Assembly: GCF_000265465.1 (NCBI RefSeq)
Contig: NC_018016.1
Coordinates: forward strand, 1,850,001-1,914,000
Origin: Ornithobacterium rhinotracheale DSM 15997
GTDB lineage: Bacteria > Bacteroidota > Bacteroidia > Flavobacteriales > Weeksellaceae
DNA: 64,000 nucleotides
Direction: 5' to 3'
Part shown: positions 1-7,887 of the stretch, one piece after another
Position numbering within the stretch: position 1 is the stretch's first letter
How the letters are laid out: the number at the start of each line of letters is the position of its first letter
Translations under genes and position numbers: made by a program
Notes under the pieces: model-generated
Databases searched by the model: none
What the model was told of the DNA's origin: nothing
What the model saw: only the letters and a program-made list of their open reading frames with translations

Positions 1-626
1 ATGCGTAAACTATCGCGTAGTAGGTGCCAAGTGCTGTAAATCACAATAATGGCAATCACGATACTTAAAACAGGATCTACCCAATACCAGCCAAAACTTA
101 GCATCAAAAGCCCGCCCACGAGCACCGCTGCACTCACCAGCGCATCGCTCATTAGGTGCAAATAAGCACTTTTGATATTGATATCTCTGTGTTGGTCTTT
201 CATAAAGAGCCAACCGGTAAAGGCATTGATGATAATTCCAATACCAGCGATAATCGCAATTGTTTTACCAGGAAGGGGCTCGGGATTGCTTAGTCTTTGG
301 ATTGCTTCTAAAATAACGGCTCCCATCGAGATTAAAAGCAAAATCGCATTGAAAAGAGCAATTAATATCGAAGATTTTCGGTAGCCGTAAGTATAATTTT
401 TGACAGATTTTTTGGCTAAAAGTTTAAAGCCGATAAGCGATAAAAAAAGCGTGCTCACATCAGCAAGGTTGTGAATCGCATCGGAGATGAGCGAAGTAGA
501 GCTTACATAAAAACCGAATCCAAATTCCAGTAATAAATAAGCTAAATTAAGCACAATCCCAATGATAAAAGCACGATTTACCTGCTTGGGATCAAATTCA
601 TGATGATGGTGGTGATGGTGTTCCAT
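1..626 (-). CDS. Cation diffusion facilitator (zinc/cation efflux) transporter, 3' end cut by window
   Basis: Inner-membrane antiporter of the CDF family that exports Zn2+ or a similar divalent metal from the cytoplasm. The visible 208 residues start with seven consecutive histidines (residues 3-9) and contain about five hydrophobic segments. The family metal-site motifs are visible: SDAIHNLADV in TM2 and HLMSDALVS in TM5, each with paired His/Asp or Asp/Asp. The C-terminal cytoplasmic domain lies beyond base 1. The ATG at 624-626 is the only start that places the His tract at the N terminus. A -7-like box (TACCTTTG, minus strand, 647-654) lies about 20 bases upstream. Family assignment is firm; the metal is inferred. 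Confidence 0.9.
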   Translation of the reverse strand, partial: MEHHHHHHHEFDPKQVNRAFIIGIVLNLAYLLLEFGFGFYVSSTSLISDAIHNLADVSTLFLSLIGFKLLAKKSVKNYTYGYRKSSILIALFNAILLLISMGAVILEAIQRLSNPEPLPGKTIAIIAGIGIIINAFTGWLFMKDQHRDINIKSAYLHLMSDALVSAAVLVGGLLMLSFGWYWVDPVLSIVIAIIVIYSTWHLLRDSLR

Positions 627-646
627 AACTTTGTTTGTATGGAGTT

Positions 647-654
647 CAAAGGTA
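647..654 (-). promoter_or_regulatory. Candidate -7 box for the CDF transporter gene
   Basis: TACCTTTG on the minus strand matches the Bacteroidota -7 consensus TAnnTTTG and is about 20 bases from the start codon. No clear -33 TTTG is seen at the right distance, so support is partial. Confidence 0.3.
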
Positions 655-683
655 AGACAATCTAATAAAAAATGCTACATGCT

Positions 684-713
684 TTTGCAAATAAGAAACA
701 TTTTCTATCTTTG
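684..713 (+). promoter_or_regulatory. Strong Bacteroidota-type promoter
   Basis: TTTG (684-687), an 18-base spacer and TATCTTTG (706-713) match the Bacteroidota -33/-7 consensus fully. Transcription would begin near 720. It either makes a discrete RNA ending at the hairpin at 939-972 or forms a ~300-base leader for the gene at 1024. Confidence 0.5.
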
Positions 714-717
714 CCTC

Positions 718-972
718 CAATGAAACTGTCTGAGAACATAGCAATTGCTACCACTCAAAACTTTTTTGGTGAAAACTTACCAAAAACTTTGGCGGTCTTA
801 GGAATTTGTGTACATACGTACATCAGCGAGACCGTAATATTTCAAAAATCTTTTAAATATGTAAGTTTACGAGCTTTTTCTTTTTTAGGGAAAGCCGTGA
901 AATCTTACAAATATTTTAGCTTTAAAAATCATAAAAATCTCTCTCGAAATGTTTCGGGAGGGGGGCTTTTTT
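718..972 (+). ncRNA. Possible small RNA or long regulated leader
   Basis: This 397-base gene-free stretch (627-1023) has a full-consensus promoter at 684-713 and a terminator-like hairpin at 939-972. An open frame from 672 (ATG at 720 in the same frame) shows no recognisable domain and runs through the terminator, so I do not call it a gene. Promoter plus terminator without a convincing gene suggests a ~250-base RNA, or an attenuated leader for the secreted-protein gene at 1024. No known RNA family (6S, tmRNA, SRP, RNase P) was recognised. Confidence 0.3.
939..972 (+). terminator. Terminator-like hairpin
   Basis: An 11-bp stem (939-949 with 952-962, including two G-T pairs) and a 2-base loop, then GGGC and a run of six T. 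It may end a small RNA or act as an attenuator ahead of the gene at 1024. Confidence 0.5.
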
Positions 973-1023
973 GTGTCTAAATATCAATTAAAACAATAAT
1001 AATTTTTTTAAAAACTAACATTT

Positions 1024-1686
1024 ATGAAGAAAAGTATTTTACTTTTATTAGTCTTAGTGATGGGCGCTAGTCTTTACGCTCAGCAAGAGCAGGGAAGAGT
1101 TGGGATAAACACCACTTCTCCGAAAGCAACTTTAGACATTGGTAAAGAGGGCGTAGATGATGCCAAAGGGCTACTCGTGCCACGCCTTACGGCAGACGAG
1201 GTAAAGACTATGACCGATACTAACAAGGTAGGCGAAGACCAAAACTCTTTACTCCTTTATGTTACACAACCCTTTGCGGAAGCCAAAAACAAAACAGGCA
1301 AGTATGAGCTGATAGAACAAGCGGGCTACTACTATTACGATGCAAAATATAACGGAGGAATGTGGGTGCCTATTTTTGGGAATAGAAAAAATATTTATGA
1401 AATTACAGAAGAAACCTATCTATTACCCGAACATAATAATTCCTTTTTGTATGTAAAATCTGATGAAAATATAAATCTTCATGTATTAGGGGATGATTTG
1501 CATAAACTTCCTTTAGGATTTAATTGCGTAATAGTACAAGAAGGTAAAGGGCAAGTCTTTATCATTGGAGATAGGCTCAATATAAAAACAGCTCGAGGAT
1601 ATAAAACAAGAACCCAATACTCTGCTATTGGTGTTATTATAGACAAACCAAATAGTTTTACAATTACAGGAGATGCTGTTAATTAA
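1024..1686 (+). CDS. Secreted hypothetical protein with flavobacterial GINTTSPKATLDI motif
   Basis: A 220-residue protein with a clear N-terminal signal peptide ending near residues 19-20 (ASLYAQQ), so it should be exported. Just after it comes GINTTSPKATLDIG, followed by GLLVPRLTADEV. This pairing is common at the start of flavobacterial surface or fibre-like proteins of unknown function. There are no membrane segments after the signal peptide. The C-terminal 100 residues look beta-rich (YYYYDAKYNGGMWVPIFG and following). It is followed 15 bases later by a second secreted protein and is probably co-transcribed with it. Function unknown. Confidence 0.75.
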   Translation: MKKSILLLLVLVMGASLYAQQEQGRVGINTTSPKATLDIGKEGVDDAKGLLVPRLTADEVKTMTDTNKVGEDQNSLLLYVTQPFAEAKNKTGKYELIEQAGYYYYDAKYNGGMWVPIFGNRKNIYEITEETYLLPEHNNSFLYVKSDENINLHVLGDDLHKLPLGFNCVIVQEGKGQVFIIGDRLNIKTARGYKTRTQYSAIGVIIDKPNSFTITGDAVN

Positions 1687-1701
1687 AAGTTTTAAGTGAC
1701 T

Positions 1702-2787
1702 ATGAGAAATAGGAGTACAATCAAATTTAGTATAATCTTATCCCTTGTTTCATTATTCGTAAATGCACAAAATGTGGTAATGAAAGCATTGGATGCGCCT
1801 AATACAAAAACAATTATAGTATCTTATCAAAAAGATTTTAAGCGAGATAATTGTGAAGAAGGTTACGGAGAAACTGTAACTTACAGGAAAGATATAGTTT
1901 ACAAAGTTTCAGAGTTTGCACTTCCAGAAGAAAAGAAAAAAGAAGAAAAGAGAGCACTTGAACAAGCAAAACAATTAGTAGAAAAGGAGGGACAAGATTT
2001 TGTGAATAATGTTGGTCAATGTCTAAAGACGGACATAGATCCTACGAGCCTATCTTTTGTTGCAATAAGAAATGTGTATGAAAGTATTCCAACTGTTTGT
2101 TCTGAGATTGTTACGGAAAAAGAAATTAAAGCTTATAGTAGTATAAGTCAGCAAGATGCTGAAGAGAAGGTAGATAAACTTGTAAAGCAATTTCAAGAAG
2201 AGCAAACAAATCATAGATCAGGAGGATGTTTGCGTCTTGCCCCTGAATTACTTTTAGCGAAATGCCAATTCACTTACGGAAGTAGTACTTATTTTGTAAT
2301 GTATAATTACTTTAAGATATTTCCAGCTTATGTTAAAAGAGATGCTTATAATGATGTTATAGAGAGGGTATTTATGGGAGATGATTCTAAGGATCCTTAT
2401 TACAACCCAAATTCGGATTATTATGATGAAGTGGGGAAGTCGTCAATGATTCAATGGTGTAGAGATAAAGTGGCAGAAGCAGGAGGGGAAATTATTACTT
2501 CTCCAGGAGGATTGAAAGTCTTTTTGAGTGGTTTCAGAGTTAATTATTTTGACGCACCTCTGAATCATGGTATATCTGAACTTTCAGAACAAGATAGGCA
2601 GGATCTTGATTATTTTAAAAATGACTTGTGGTGGTATTGGGGAATTAAATATTGGGAAGGTCAAATTCAGCATCATTACTTAGATTTTTATTCTAGTCCA
2701 GGTAGAGTGTGGACTGGACAAGGTTATGGATATGTTCAAGGAGATATAGCTCCTCCTGCGTGTCCAGTCTGCACAAGCGGGAATTAG
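1702..2787 (+). CDS. Secreted hypothetical protein
   Basis: 361 residues from the ATG at 1702; an in-frame GTG two codons earlier (1696) is less likely. Residues 1-23 form a signal peptide ending in VNAQN. The mature part has a charged Lys/Glu-rich stretch (about residues 76-100), at least seven cysteines suggesting disulfide bonds outside the cytoplasm, and an aromatic-rich C-terminal third (DLWWYWGIKYWEGQ). The C terminus is CPVCTSGN, with no type IX sorting domain. I recognise no family. It follows the gene at 1024 closely, so the two may work together at the cell surface. Confidence 0.7.
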   Translation: MRNRSTIKFSIILSLVSLFVNAQNVVMKALDAPNTKTIIVSYQKDFKRDNCEEGYGETVTYRKDIVYKVSEFALPEEKKKEEKRALEQAKQLVEKEGQDFVNNVGQCLKTDIDPTSLSFVAIRNVYESIPTVCSEIVTEKEIKAYSSISQQDAEEKVDKLVKQFQEEQTNHRSGGCLRLAPELLLAKCQFTYGSSTYFVMYNYFKIFPAYVKRDAYNDVIERVFMGDDSKDPYYNPNSDYYDEVGKSSMIQWCRDKVAEAGGEIITSPGGLKVFLSGFRVNYFDAPLNHGISELSEQDRQDLDYFKNDLWWYWGIKYWEGQIQHHYLDFYSSPGRVWTGQGYGYVQGDIAPPACPVCTSGN

Positions 2788-2834
2788 TTTGGGGAAAAGT
2801 AAAAAAGTTTACCCCATAAAAAACAGAAAAAAAT

Positions 2835-3196
2835 ATGAAATATAAATTAATATAATAAACCAATCCGCAAAATCGTGGCGAGAAGAAGTGGTATGCCAAT
2901 GCCGTAAACGCAGGGACTATCAGCCAGCGTGCCGTGGCTAAAAACATTGCCGAGAAATCCTCGCTCACGGCAGGAGACATCGCCAATGTAATCGAGAATT
3001 TATTAGAAGAAATGCCCAGGGTAAGAGCGTAAAGCTGGGCGAATTTGGTACTTTTCGCCTTTCGCTAAGCAGTGAGGGTGCTAAAAGCGAAAAAGATTTT
3101 AGCGCCTCTATGATTAAGTCGCCTAAAGTGATTTTCACGCCAGGGGTGGCACTTAAAAAGGCATTGACCGATGTTAAATTCGAGAAAGAATCATAG
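2835..3196 (+). pseudogene. Broken HU-family DNA-binding protein gene
   Basis: The reading starts ATG (2835) MKYKLI, hits two consecutive TAA codons (2853-2858), and resumes in the same frame with NPQNRGEKKWYANAVNAG up to about 3018. A frame change near 3015-3021 then leads to GKSVKLGEFGTFRLSLSS and ends at the TAG at 3194-3196. The residues align with the intact Bacteroidota HU-family paralog at 11285-11677 (KLGDFGNFQITISSEGA there). Several residues of the central loop are missing at the frame change, so a small deletion probably occurred. With two stops and a frameshift it cannot make a normal protein. The call is firm from translation in two frames. Confidence 0.85.
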
Positions 3197-3221
3197 TATG
3201 GTAGTTCATACAAACAAACCT

Positions 3222-3251
3222 AACAGAGGCGTCAAAAGCCTCTGTTTTTTT
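3222..3251 (+). terminator. Terminator downstream of the HU pseudogene
   Basis: A 9-bp stem (3222-3230 with 3238-3246) built on CAGAGGC/GCCTCTG, a 7-base loop and a T-run at 3243-3251. Confidence 0.75.
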
Positions 3252-3312
3252 ATGTTTTTGCCTGAAAAAAAAGCATTGTTGTAACTCTCTGATAATAAAT
3301 CTCTTTTAAGGG

Positions 3313-3379
3313 CGTAAATTTACGTACGCATCCAGCAAAATTTCTTGACGCCTCGCGATAAATTTCTAGGCGTCAAGAA
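3313..3379. repeat. Two palindromic elements in a gene-free stretch
   Basis: The gene-free stretch 3197-3520 holds a perfect 12-bp palindrome CGTAAATTTACG (3313-3324) and a perfect 12-bp inverted repeat, TTCTTGACGCCT (3342-3353) with its complement at 3368-3379, separated by 14 bases. A T-rich stretch follows the second, so it could be a terminator. The word GGCGTCAA also occurs in the terminator at 3228-3235. Their role is unknown, and no gene was found here. Confidence 0.5.
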
Positions 3380-3520
3380 TTTTATTTTTATACTTAGGGG
3401 GGGCATTAGGTAAGTCTTTTCAATGCAAAGCTATTGACGTTTAGCTTAAAAAATAAAAGCTTTAATTTCCCGAAAATCAATTAAAAATTGTATTTTAGGC
3501 GGAGCAAAAATTTTTGATGA

Positions 3521-5662
3521 ATGAAAGTAAGAAATGTCGTACTAGCAGCGTGTGCACTCACAGCCTGTGCTACGCCGCCTAAACAGATTAAGCAAGTGAA
3601 AGAGAATGTTTTAAAATACCCTACGACCAAAAAAGAAAATGTGAGTTATGAGCATTTTGGCGTAAAAGTGCAAGACCCCTACCGCTGGCTCGAGGACGAT
3701 CGCTCGGCAGAAACAGCCGCTTGGGTGAAGGCTGAAAACGAAGTAACCAACGCGTATTTAGCCCAAATTCCGTTTAGAAATCAACTTAAAAAACAACTGA
3801 CTGATTTATGGAATTATGAGAAAATTTCTGCCCCGTCGCGTCACGGCGATTGGTTGTATTTTTATAAAAACGACGGATTGCAAGCACAATCGGTGTTGTA
3901 TCGCAAAAAAAGCGAAAATGCTAAATCCGAAGTTTTTTTAGACCCAAATAAATTTTCTAAAGACGGCACCACATCGCTTGCGGGCATTAGCTTTTCCAAA
4001 GACGGTTCGCTCGCAGCCTATCAAATCTCAGAAGGCGGTTCGGATTGGAGAAAAGTCATCGTGATAGATACCAATACCAAGCAACAGGTGGGAGATATTT
4101 TGGTTGATGTGAAATTCTCGGATCCTGCTTGGCTCGGCAATGAGGGCTTCTTTTATTCTTCGTACGATAAGCCACAAGGCAGCGAACTTTCGGCAAAGAC
4201 CAATCAGCATAAATTGTATTTCCATAAATTGCACACGCCTCAAAAAACTGATGAATTGATTTTCGGCGGAGAAAAAACACCACGACGCTATATCAGTGCC
4301 AGCATTACCGAAGATCAGCGTTATTTAATCATTTCAGCGGCACAATCTACCAGTGGAAATGAACTTTATATTAAGGATTTACAAAATCCAAATGCTGAAA
4401 TAATTACGGTTTTAAACGATTTTTCTACCGATACACGCGTAGTGAATAGTCAGGGAGATGAATTATTTATGCAGACCAATTACCAAGCACCAAACAATCG
4501 TTTGGTGAAAGCTAATATCAATAATTTAGCTAAAGAAAATTGGGTAAATGTTATTCCAGAAAAGCCAGAAGTGCTCAATGTTTCGTCGGTGGGCGGTTTT
4601 CTTTTTGCTCATTATTTAAAAGATGCCAACACGCAAGTTTTTCAGTATGATTATGATGGGCGACAAATTCGCCAAATCCAATTGCCAGGGCTAGGAACAG
4701 CGAGTGGCTTTGGAGGAAAAGATAGCGAAAAAACGACTTATTTCACATTTACCAATTATATCACGCCGCCCACTATTTATCAATACGATGTGATAAGTGG
4801 AGATTTCTCGGTATACGAAAAATCAAAAGTAAAATTCAATCCAGAAGATTATGTTTCTGAGCAGGTTTTCTATACTTCAAAAGATGGAACCAAAGTCCCA
4901 ATGACTATTTTCTATAAAAAAGGATTGAATAAAAATGGTAAAAATCCAACTATTTTATATGGTTATGGTGGGTTTAATATTAGTTTGACACCGTCGTTTA
5001 GCGTTGCACGAGCCGTGTGGATTCAAAACGGTGGCGTATATGCCGTAGCAAATCTGCGCGGTGGTGGCGAATATGGAAAAGAATGGCATGATGCGGGAAC
5101 CAAATTGCACAAAAAAAATGTTTTTAATGATTTTATTGCCGCCGCCCAATATTTGCACCAAAATAAATACACTTCGCCAGCCTATACCGCCATCGATGGT
5201 CGTTCCAATGGTGGATTGCTCGTAGGTGCAAGCGAAACTTTGCGTCCTGATTTATTTGGGGTGGCGTTGCCAGGCGTGGGCGTGCTCGATATGCTGCGCT
5301 ACCACACCTTCACGGCGGGCGCGGGCTGGGCGTACGACTACGGAACTGCTGAAGACAGCAAAGAAATGTTTGAATATTTAAAATCATATTCGCCCGTGCA
5401 CAATGTGAAAAAAGGCGTTTGCTACCCAGCAACACTCGTGCTCACAGGCGACCACGACGATAGAGTAGTGCCTTCGCACAGCTTTAAATTTGCTGCCGAG
5501 CTCCAAGCTAAACAATCTTGCGGCAAACCTACGCTCATCCGTATTGAGACCAATGCAGGGCACGGTGCAGGACGCTCCACCGAGCAAGTCGTGAGCGAAT
5601 ACACAGATGCTTATTCATTTGCTCTTTACCAAATGGGGGTGAAGCATTTGCCGTTTAGATAA
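3521..5662 (+). CDS. Prolyl endopeptidase (S9A), lipoprotein
   Basis: Serine peptidase that cuts short proline-containing peptides after Pro (EC 3.4.21.26). The 713 residues fit the family length. There is a signal sequence with lipobox LTAC (Cys16), so the enzyme is probably membrane-anchored facing the periplasm or outside. An N-terminal segment (about 30-105, HFGVKVQDPYRWLEDD) packs on the hydrolase; a seven-bladed propeller follows (about 110-460). The alpha/beta-hydrolase domain holds Ser562 in GRSNGG, Asp646 in DHDDRV (Arg648 is the usual substrate-binding Arg) and His681 in AGHGAG. It closely resembles the Elizabethkingia meningoseptica enzyme type. It stands alone, with a terminator behind it. 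Confidence 0.95.
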   Translation: MKVRNVVLAACALTACATPPKQIKQVKENVLKYPTTKKENVSYEHFGVKVQDPYRWLEDDRSAETAAWVKAENEVTNAYLAQIPFRNQLKKQLTDLWNYEKISAPSRHGDWLYFYKNDGLQAQSVLYRKKSENAKSEVFLDPNKFSKDGTTSLAGISFSKDGSLAAYQISEGGSDWRKVIVIDTNTKQQVGDILVDVKFSDPAWLGNEGFFYSSYDKPQGSELSAKTNQHKLYFHKLHTPQKTDELIFGGEKTPRRYISASITEDQRYLIISAAQSTSGNELYIKDLQNPNAEIITVLNDFSTDTRVVNSQGDELFMQTNYQAPNNRLVKANINNLAKENWVNVIPEKPEVLNVSSVGGFLFAHYLKDANTQVFQYDYDGRQIRQIQLPGLGTASGFGGKDSEKTTYFTFTNYITPPTIYQYDVISGDFSVYEKSKVKFNPEDYVSEQVFYTSKDGTKVPMTIFYKKGLNKNGKNPTILYGYGGFNISLTPSFSVARAVWIQNGGVYAVANLRGGGEYGKEWHDAGTKLHKKNVFNDFIAAAQYLHQNKYTSPAYTAIDGRSNGGLLVGASETLRPDLFGVALPGVGVLDMLRYHTFTAGAGWAYDYGTAEDSKEMFEYLKSYSPVHNVKKGVCYPATLVLTGDHDDRVVPSHSFKFAAELQAKQSCGKPTLIRIETNAGHGAGRSTEQVVSEYTDAYSFALYQMGVKHLPFR

Positions 5663-5686
5663 TACGAGGCAAGACGATAAATACAG

Positions 5687-5722
5687 AATCGCAGGAAAAT
5701 TGATTTTCTTGCGATTTTTTTT
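5687..5722 (+). terminator. Terminator of the prolyl endopeptidase gene
   Basis: A 13-bp stem (5687-5699 with 5704-5716, one G-T pair), loop TTGA, then an uninterrupted T-run. Confidence 0.85.
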
Positions 5723-5723
5723 G

Positions 5724-5731
5724 TAGATTTG
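5724..5731 (+). promoter_or_regulatory. Candidate -7 box for the alpha/beta hydrolase gene
   Basis: TAGATTTG fits TAnnTTTG and directly follows the T-run of the preceding terminator. A TTG at 5700-5702 lies 21 bases upstream. The start codon is only 7 bases downstream of the box, so the transcript would be almost leaderless. Confidence 0.3.
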
Positions 5732-5738
5732 TTCTTAT

Positions 5739-6698
5739 ATGAAAGTTTTTTTACAATTATTTATACTTGCAATCAGCTGTTTTTCTTGCATGTCTAATCT
5801 TAGACTAGAGAGAGGAACATATACAGAGAAAATAGATGGTTTAAATATTTATTATACGATTAAAGGAACTGGACCGATAATGTTAGTTGGTCACCCTAAT
5901 TCTGGTAAGATTGGATACGAATTAACTCTAAAGCCATTAGAAGAAAGATTTACAATGGTATATTATGATCCTAGGGGGACGGGGAAGTCTGAAGCTCCTT
6001 TAAACCTTAGTGATTACTCTCCTGAAAATTCTGTTAAAGAAATAGAGCTTTTAAGAAAGAAACTTAATGTTAATAAAATTTGGTTGTTTGGGCATTCTGA
6101 TCAATCAGCTATAGCCCTACAGTATGCTACAAAATATCCTGAACATATTTCTGGAATGATTTTAACTGGGACAAGTTACACAGGAACTCAGCAAGAATCT
6201 ATGGATAGAAGAAGAGAGTCAGAAAATAAAAGAATTGCTGAATCTGAATGGTTTAAAAAAGTTATTCAAGATTGGGATTATATGATAGAAAATAAAACTA
6301 GTGTAGATGAAAAGGGTAACGATATTTCTAGTGCTCCCCTCAAATGGTGGACTTACAATGAAGAGTCTTTTCAAAAAGTGAATCCTATTGTAAAAGAAAT
6401 TTCAAAAGTTGGAAGAAGAAAACCTATTAATGGGGAGTTTTACCAAGAAACTGATGAGGAAAGAAACAAATATCTAGAAGTCCAAAAGAGTTTTAAAGAT
6501 ATATCGGCAAAAACCTTAATTATAAATGGGAAATACGACACCAATAACCCCGTACAATATGTCCAAAAATTACATAATGTTATACCCAATTCTACATTAG
6601 TTACTATTGATAAATCAGGACATTTTCCGTGGATTGAAGCTAGTGAAGATACATTTAAAGAAATTAATAAATGGCTAAATGAGCTTAATAATAAGTAA
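5739..6698 (+). CDS. Alpha/beta hydrolase lipoprotein, proline iminopeptidase-like
   Basis: A 319-residue secreted hydrolase. The signal sequence ends in a lipobox-like CFSC (Cys17), so it is probably lipid-anchored. The alpha/beta-hydrolase core shows the oxyanion strand VGHPNSG, the strand YYDPRGTGKSE typical of proline iminopeptidase-like enzymes, the nucleophile elbow GHSDQS (Ser120), an acid in GKYDTNNP (Asp267) and His295 in SGHFPW. The elbow is G-H-S-D-Q rather than the G-G-S-W-G of true proline iminopeptidases, so the substrate is uncertain. Codon use is more AT-rich than in the upstream peptidase gene, which may hint at separate origin. Class is firm; reaction is inferred. Confidence 0.8.
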   Translation: MKVFLQLFILAISCFSCMSNLRLERGTYTEKIDGLNIYYTIKGTGPIMLVGHPNSGKIGYELTLKPLEERFTMVYYDPRGTGKSEAPLNLSDYSPENSVKEIELLRKKLNVNKIWLFGHSDQSAIALQYATKYPEHISGMILTGTSYTGTQQESMDRRRESENKRIAESEWFKKVIQDWDYMIENKTSVDEKGNDISSAPLKWWTYNEESFQKVNPIVKEISKVGRRKPINGEFYQETDEERNKYLEVQKSFKDISAKTLIINGKYDTNNPVQYVQKLHNVIPNSTLVTIDKSGHFPWIEASEDTFKEINKWLNELNNK

Positions 6699-6720
6699 GT
6701 TTAGCAATTTTTGTAATTAA

Positions 6721-7364
6721 AACTCTTCTAAAACTATTTCGTGCAATGGTTCTGGCCATTCCGAAGTGTTTTTGCGCATTCCTGAAAGGGGGGATTTCGC
6801 TGTTTCGGTAGATGGGCAATGGGTGCTAACGATGTGGGGCGCTACCGATTTTTTGAGGTGAACCCTGGCTTTTCTACCCTTTCCATTTATCAAGACGATT
6901 ATTTAATTTTTCAAACAAGATTGCGTATAGAGCGTGGTGCCCGCATGGTGTTTGATTTCTTTACCAATCAAGGTTTGTATTTGCTAAGCAAAGAGCGTTT
7001 GTACAGCGATGAATACGGCTTTGGCGAGTGGGACAATATTTGGAACAATCCGTATAATCAAGGTGGAGGGGGCGTTTATCGCGAAAATCCAAATTTCAAA
7101 CAATTTATGGACAAATTGAATCAAAATACATTTGATAGCAACAAGATGCAGTTTTTGCAATCCGTGGTACCGATGAATGTTTTTACTTCTTCGGAGATTA
7201 AGCAAATCCTTAGAACATTTAGTTTTGATAAGGATAGACTAAAAGCCGCCAAATTACTTTTTGATTATTGTATCGACAAGCAGAATTTCTACGAAGTGTA
7301 CGATGTCTTTACCTTTGAATACTCCAAACGGGAATTGATGGATTATCTTTCCAAACTAAGGTAA
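6721..7364 (+). pseudogene. Broken DUF4476 protein gene (frameshift, 5' end missing)
   Basis: The 3' part (from the ATG at 6819) is open for 181 residues and ends in a typical DUF4476 domain with repeated FDSNKMQFLQS / FSFDKDRLKAAKLLF helical motifs. Upstream, a second frame (6721 to about 6819) encodes SEVFLRIPERGDFAVSVDGQ, the kind of beta-strand segment that normally precedes it. The frames do not join: a one-base shift lies near 6815-6822. No signal peptide or start is visible before 6721, where an in-frame TAA sits. I infer a gene that lost its 5' end and then its frame. DUF4476 proteins are usually secreted and of unknown function. Confidence 0.65.
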
Positions 7365-7443
7365 TTTTGTTAATTAATTAAATCGAGTTGTTAATAAATT
7401 TAGGTTTCTCAATGGTTTTTGTGGCTTTTTAAGTTAAAATAAG

Positions 7444-7473
7444 TTTGGCGTTAATTGTTTTTTCTTAACTTAG
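7444..7473 (+). promoter_or_regulatory. Candidate promoter of the small membrane protein gene
   Basis: TTTG (7444-7447), 18-base spacer and TAACTTAG (7466-7473), which matches the -7 consensus at all but one defined position. The start codon at 7506 lies about 30 bases downstream. Confidence 0.35.
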
Positions 7474-7505
7474 TCGTAAATTAAAATTAACCCAAAAAAA
7501 ACGTT

Positions 7506-7715
7506 ATGAGTTCAAGAGAAAACAAAAATTTATTATTAAGTGGAGTAGTATTCTTCTTAGTATTTCCTTTAGGTTATGAGTTAGTAAACAGATATTTATT
7601 TAATCAAGAAAATAGTCTCCAGGACTTGTTGATTTTATCTTTAGTTTCGACAATATTCTTTGTCGGGGTCTTGTATATTTGGAGTCAAAAAAGATTAAAG
7701 AAAGAGAGCAAATAG
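7506..7715 (+). CDS. Small two-helix membrane protein
   Basis: 69 residues with two hydrophobic segments (about 9-30 and 42-59), a polar connector (NRYLFNQENSLQD) and a basic tail (SQKRLKKESK). The charge pattern suggests that both ends lie in the cytoplasm. The gene has its own promoter candidate and a terminator whose stem begins before the stop codon, which supports a real single-gene unit. I recognise no family and see no functional motif. Confidence 0.6.
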   Translation: MSSRENKNLLLSGVVFFLVFPLGYELVNRYLFNQENSLQDLLILSLVSTIFFVGVLYIWSQKRLKKESK

Positions 7716-7727
7716 CTCTCTTTTTTA
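7701..7727 (+). terminator. Terminator overlapping the stop codon of the small membrane gene
   Basis: Stem AGAGAGC/GCTCTCT (within 7701-7723) around a 5-base loop, followed by T6. The 5' arm lies inside the last codons of the gene at 7506-7715. Confidence 0.8.
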
Positions 7728-7887
7728 TTTGAAAGATATTCAGTTTGTTTGTAGAATTTGCGTTGTTAGATTTTCCACAAAATACAAAAAAATATGTTTA
7801 TAATCTATGAGGCTTGGCGTGTAGGTTTTCAATAAAATTCCTAACTTTACGCACATAAATTTTTTGTAATAAAATCAATTTAAAAAT

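Noticed and set aside
1-626. His tract as a cloning-vector tag
   Set aside because: The tract is followed by a natural full CDF sequence and flanked by native promoter signals; nothing vector-like is seen.
672-980. 102-residue open frame
   Set aside because: No recognisable domain; it begins before the promoter box and runs through the terminator hairpin. An RNA or leader explains the signals better.
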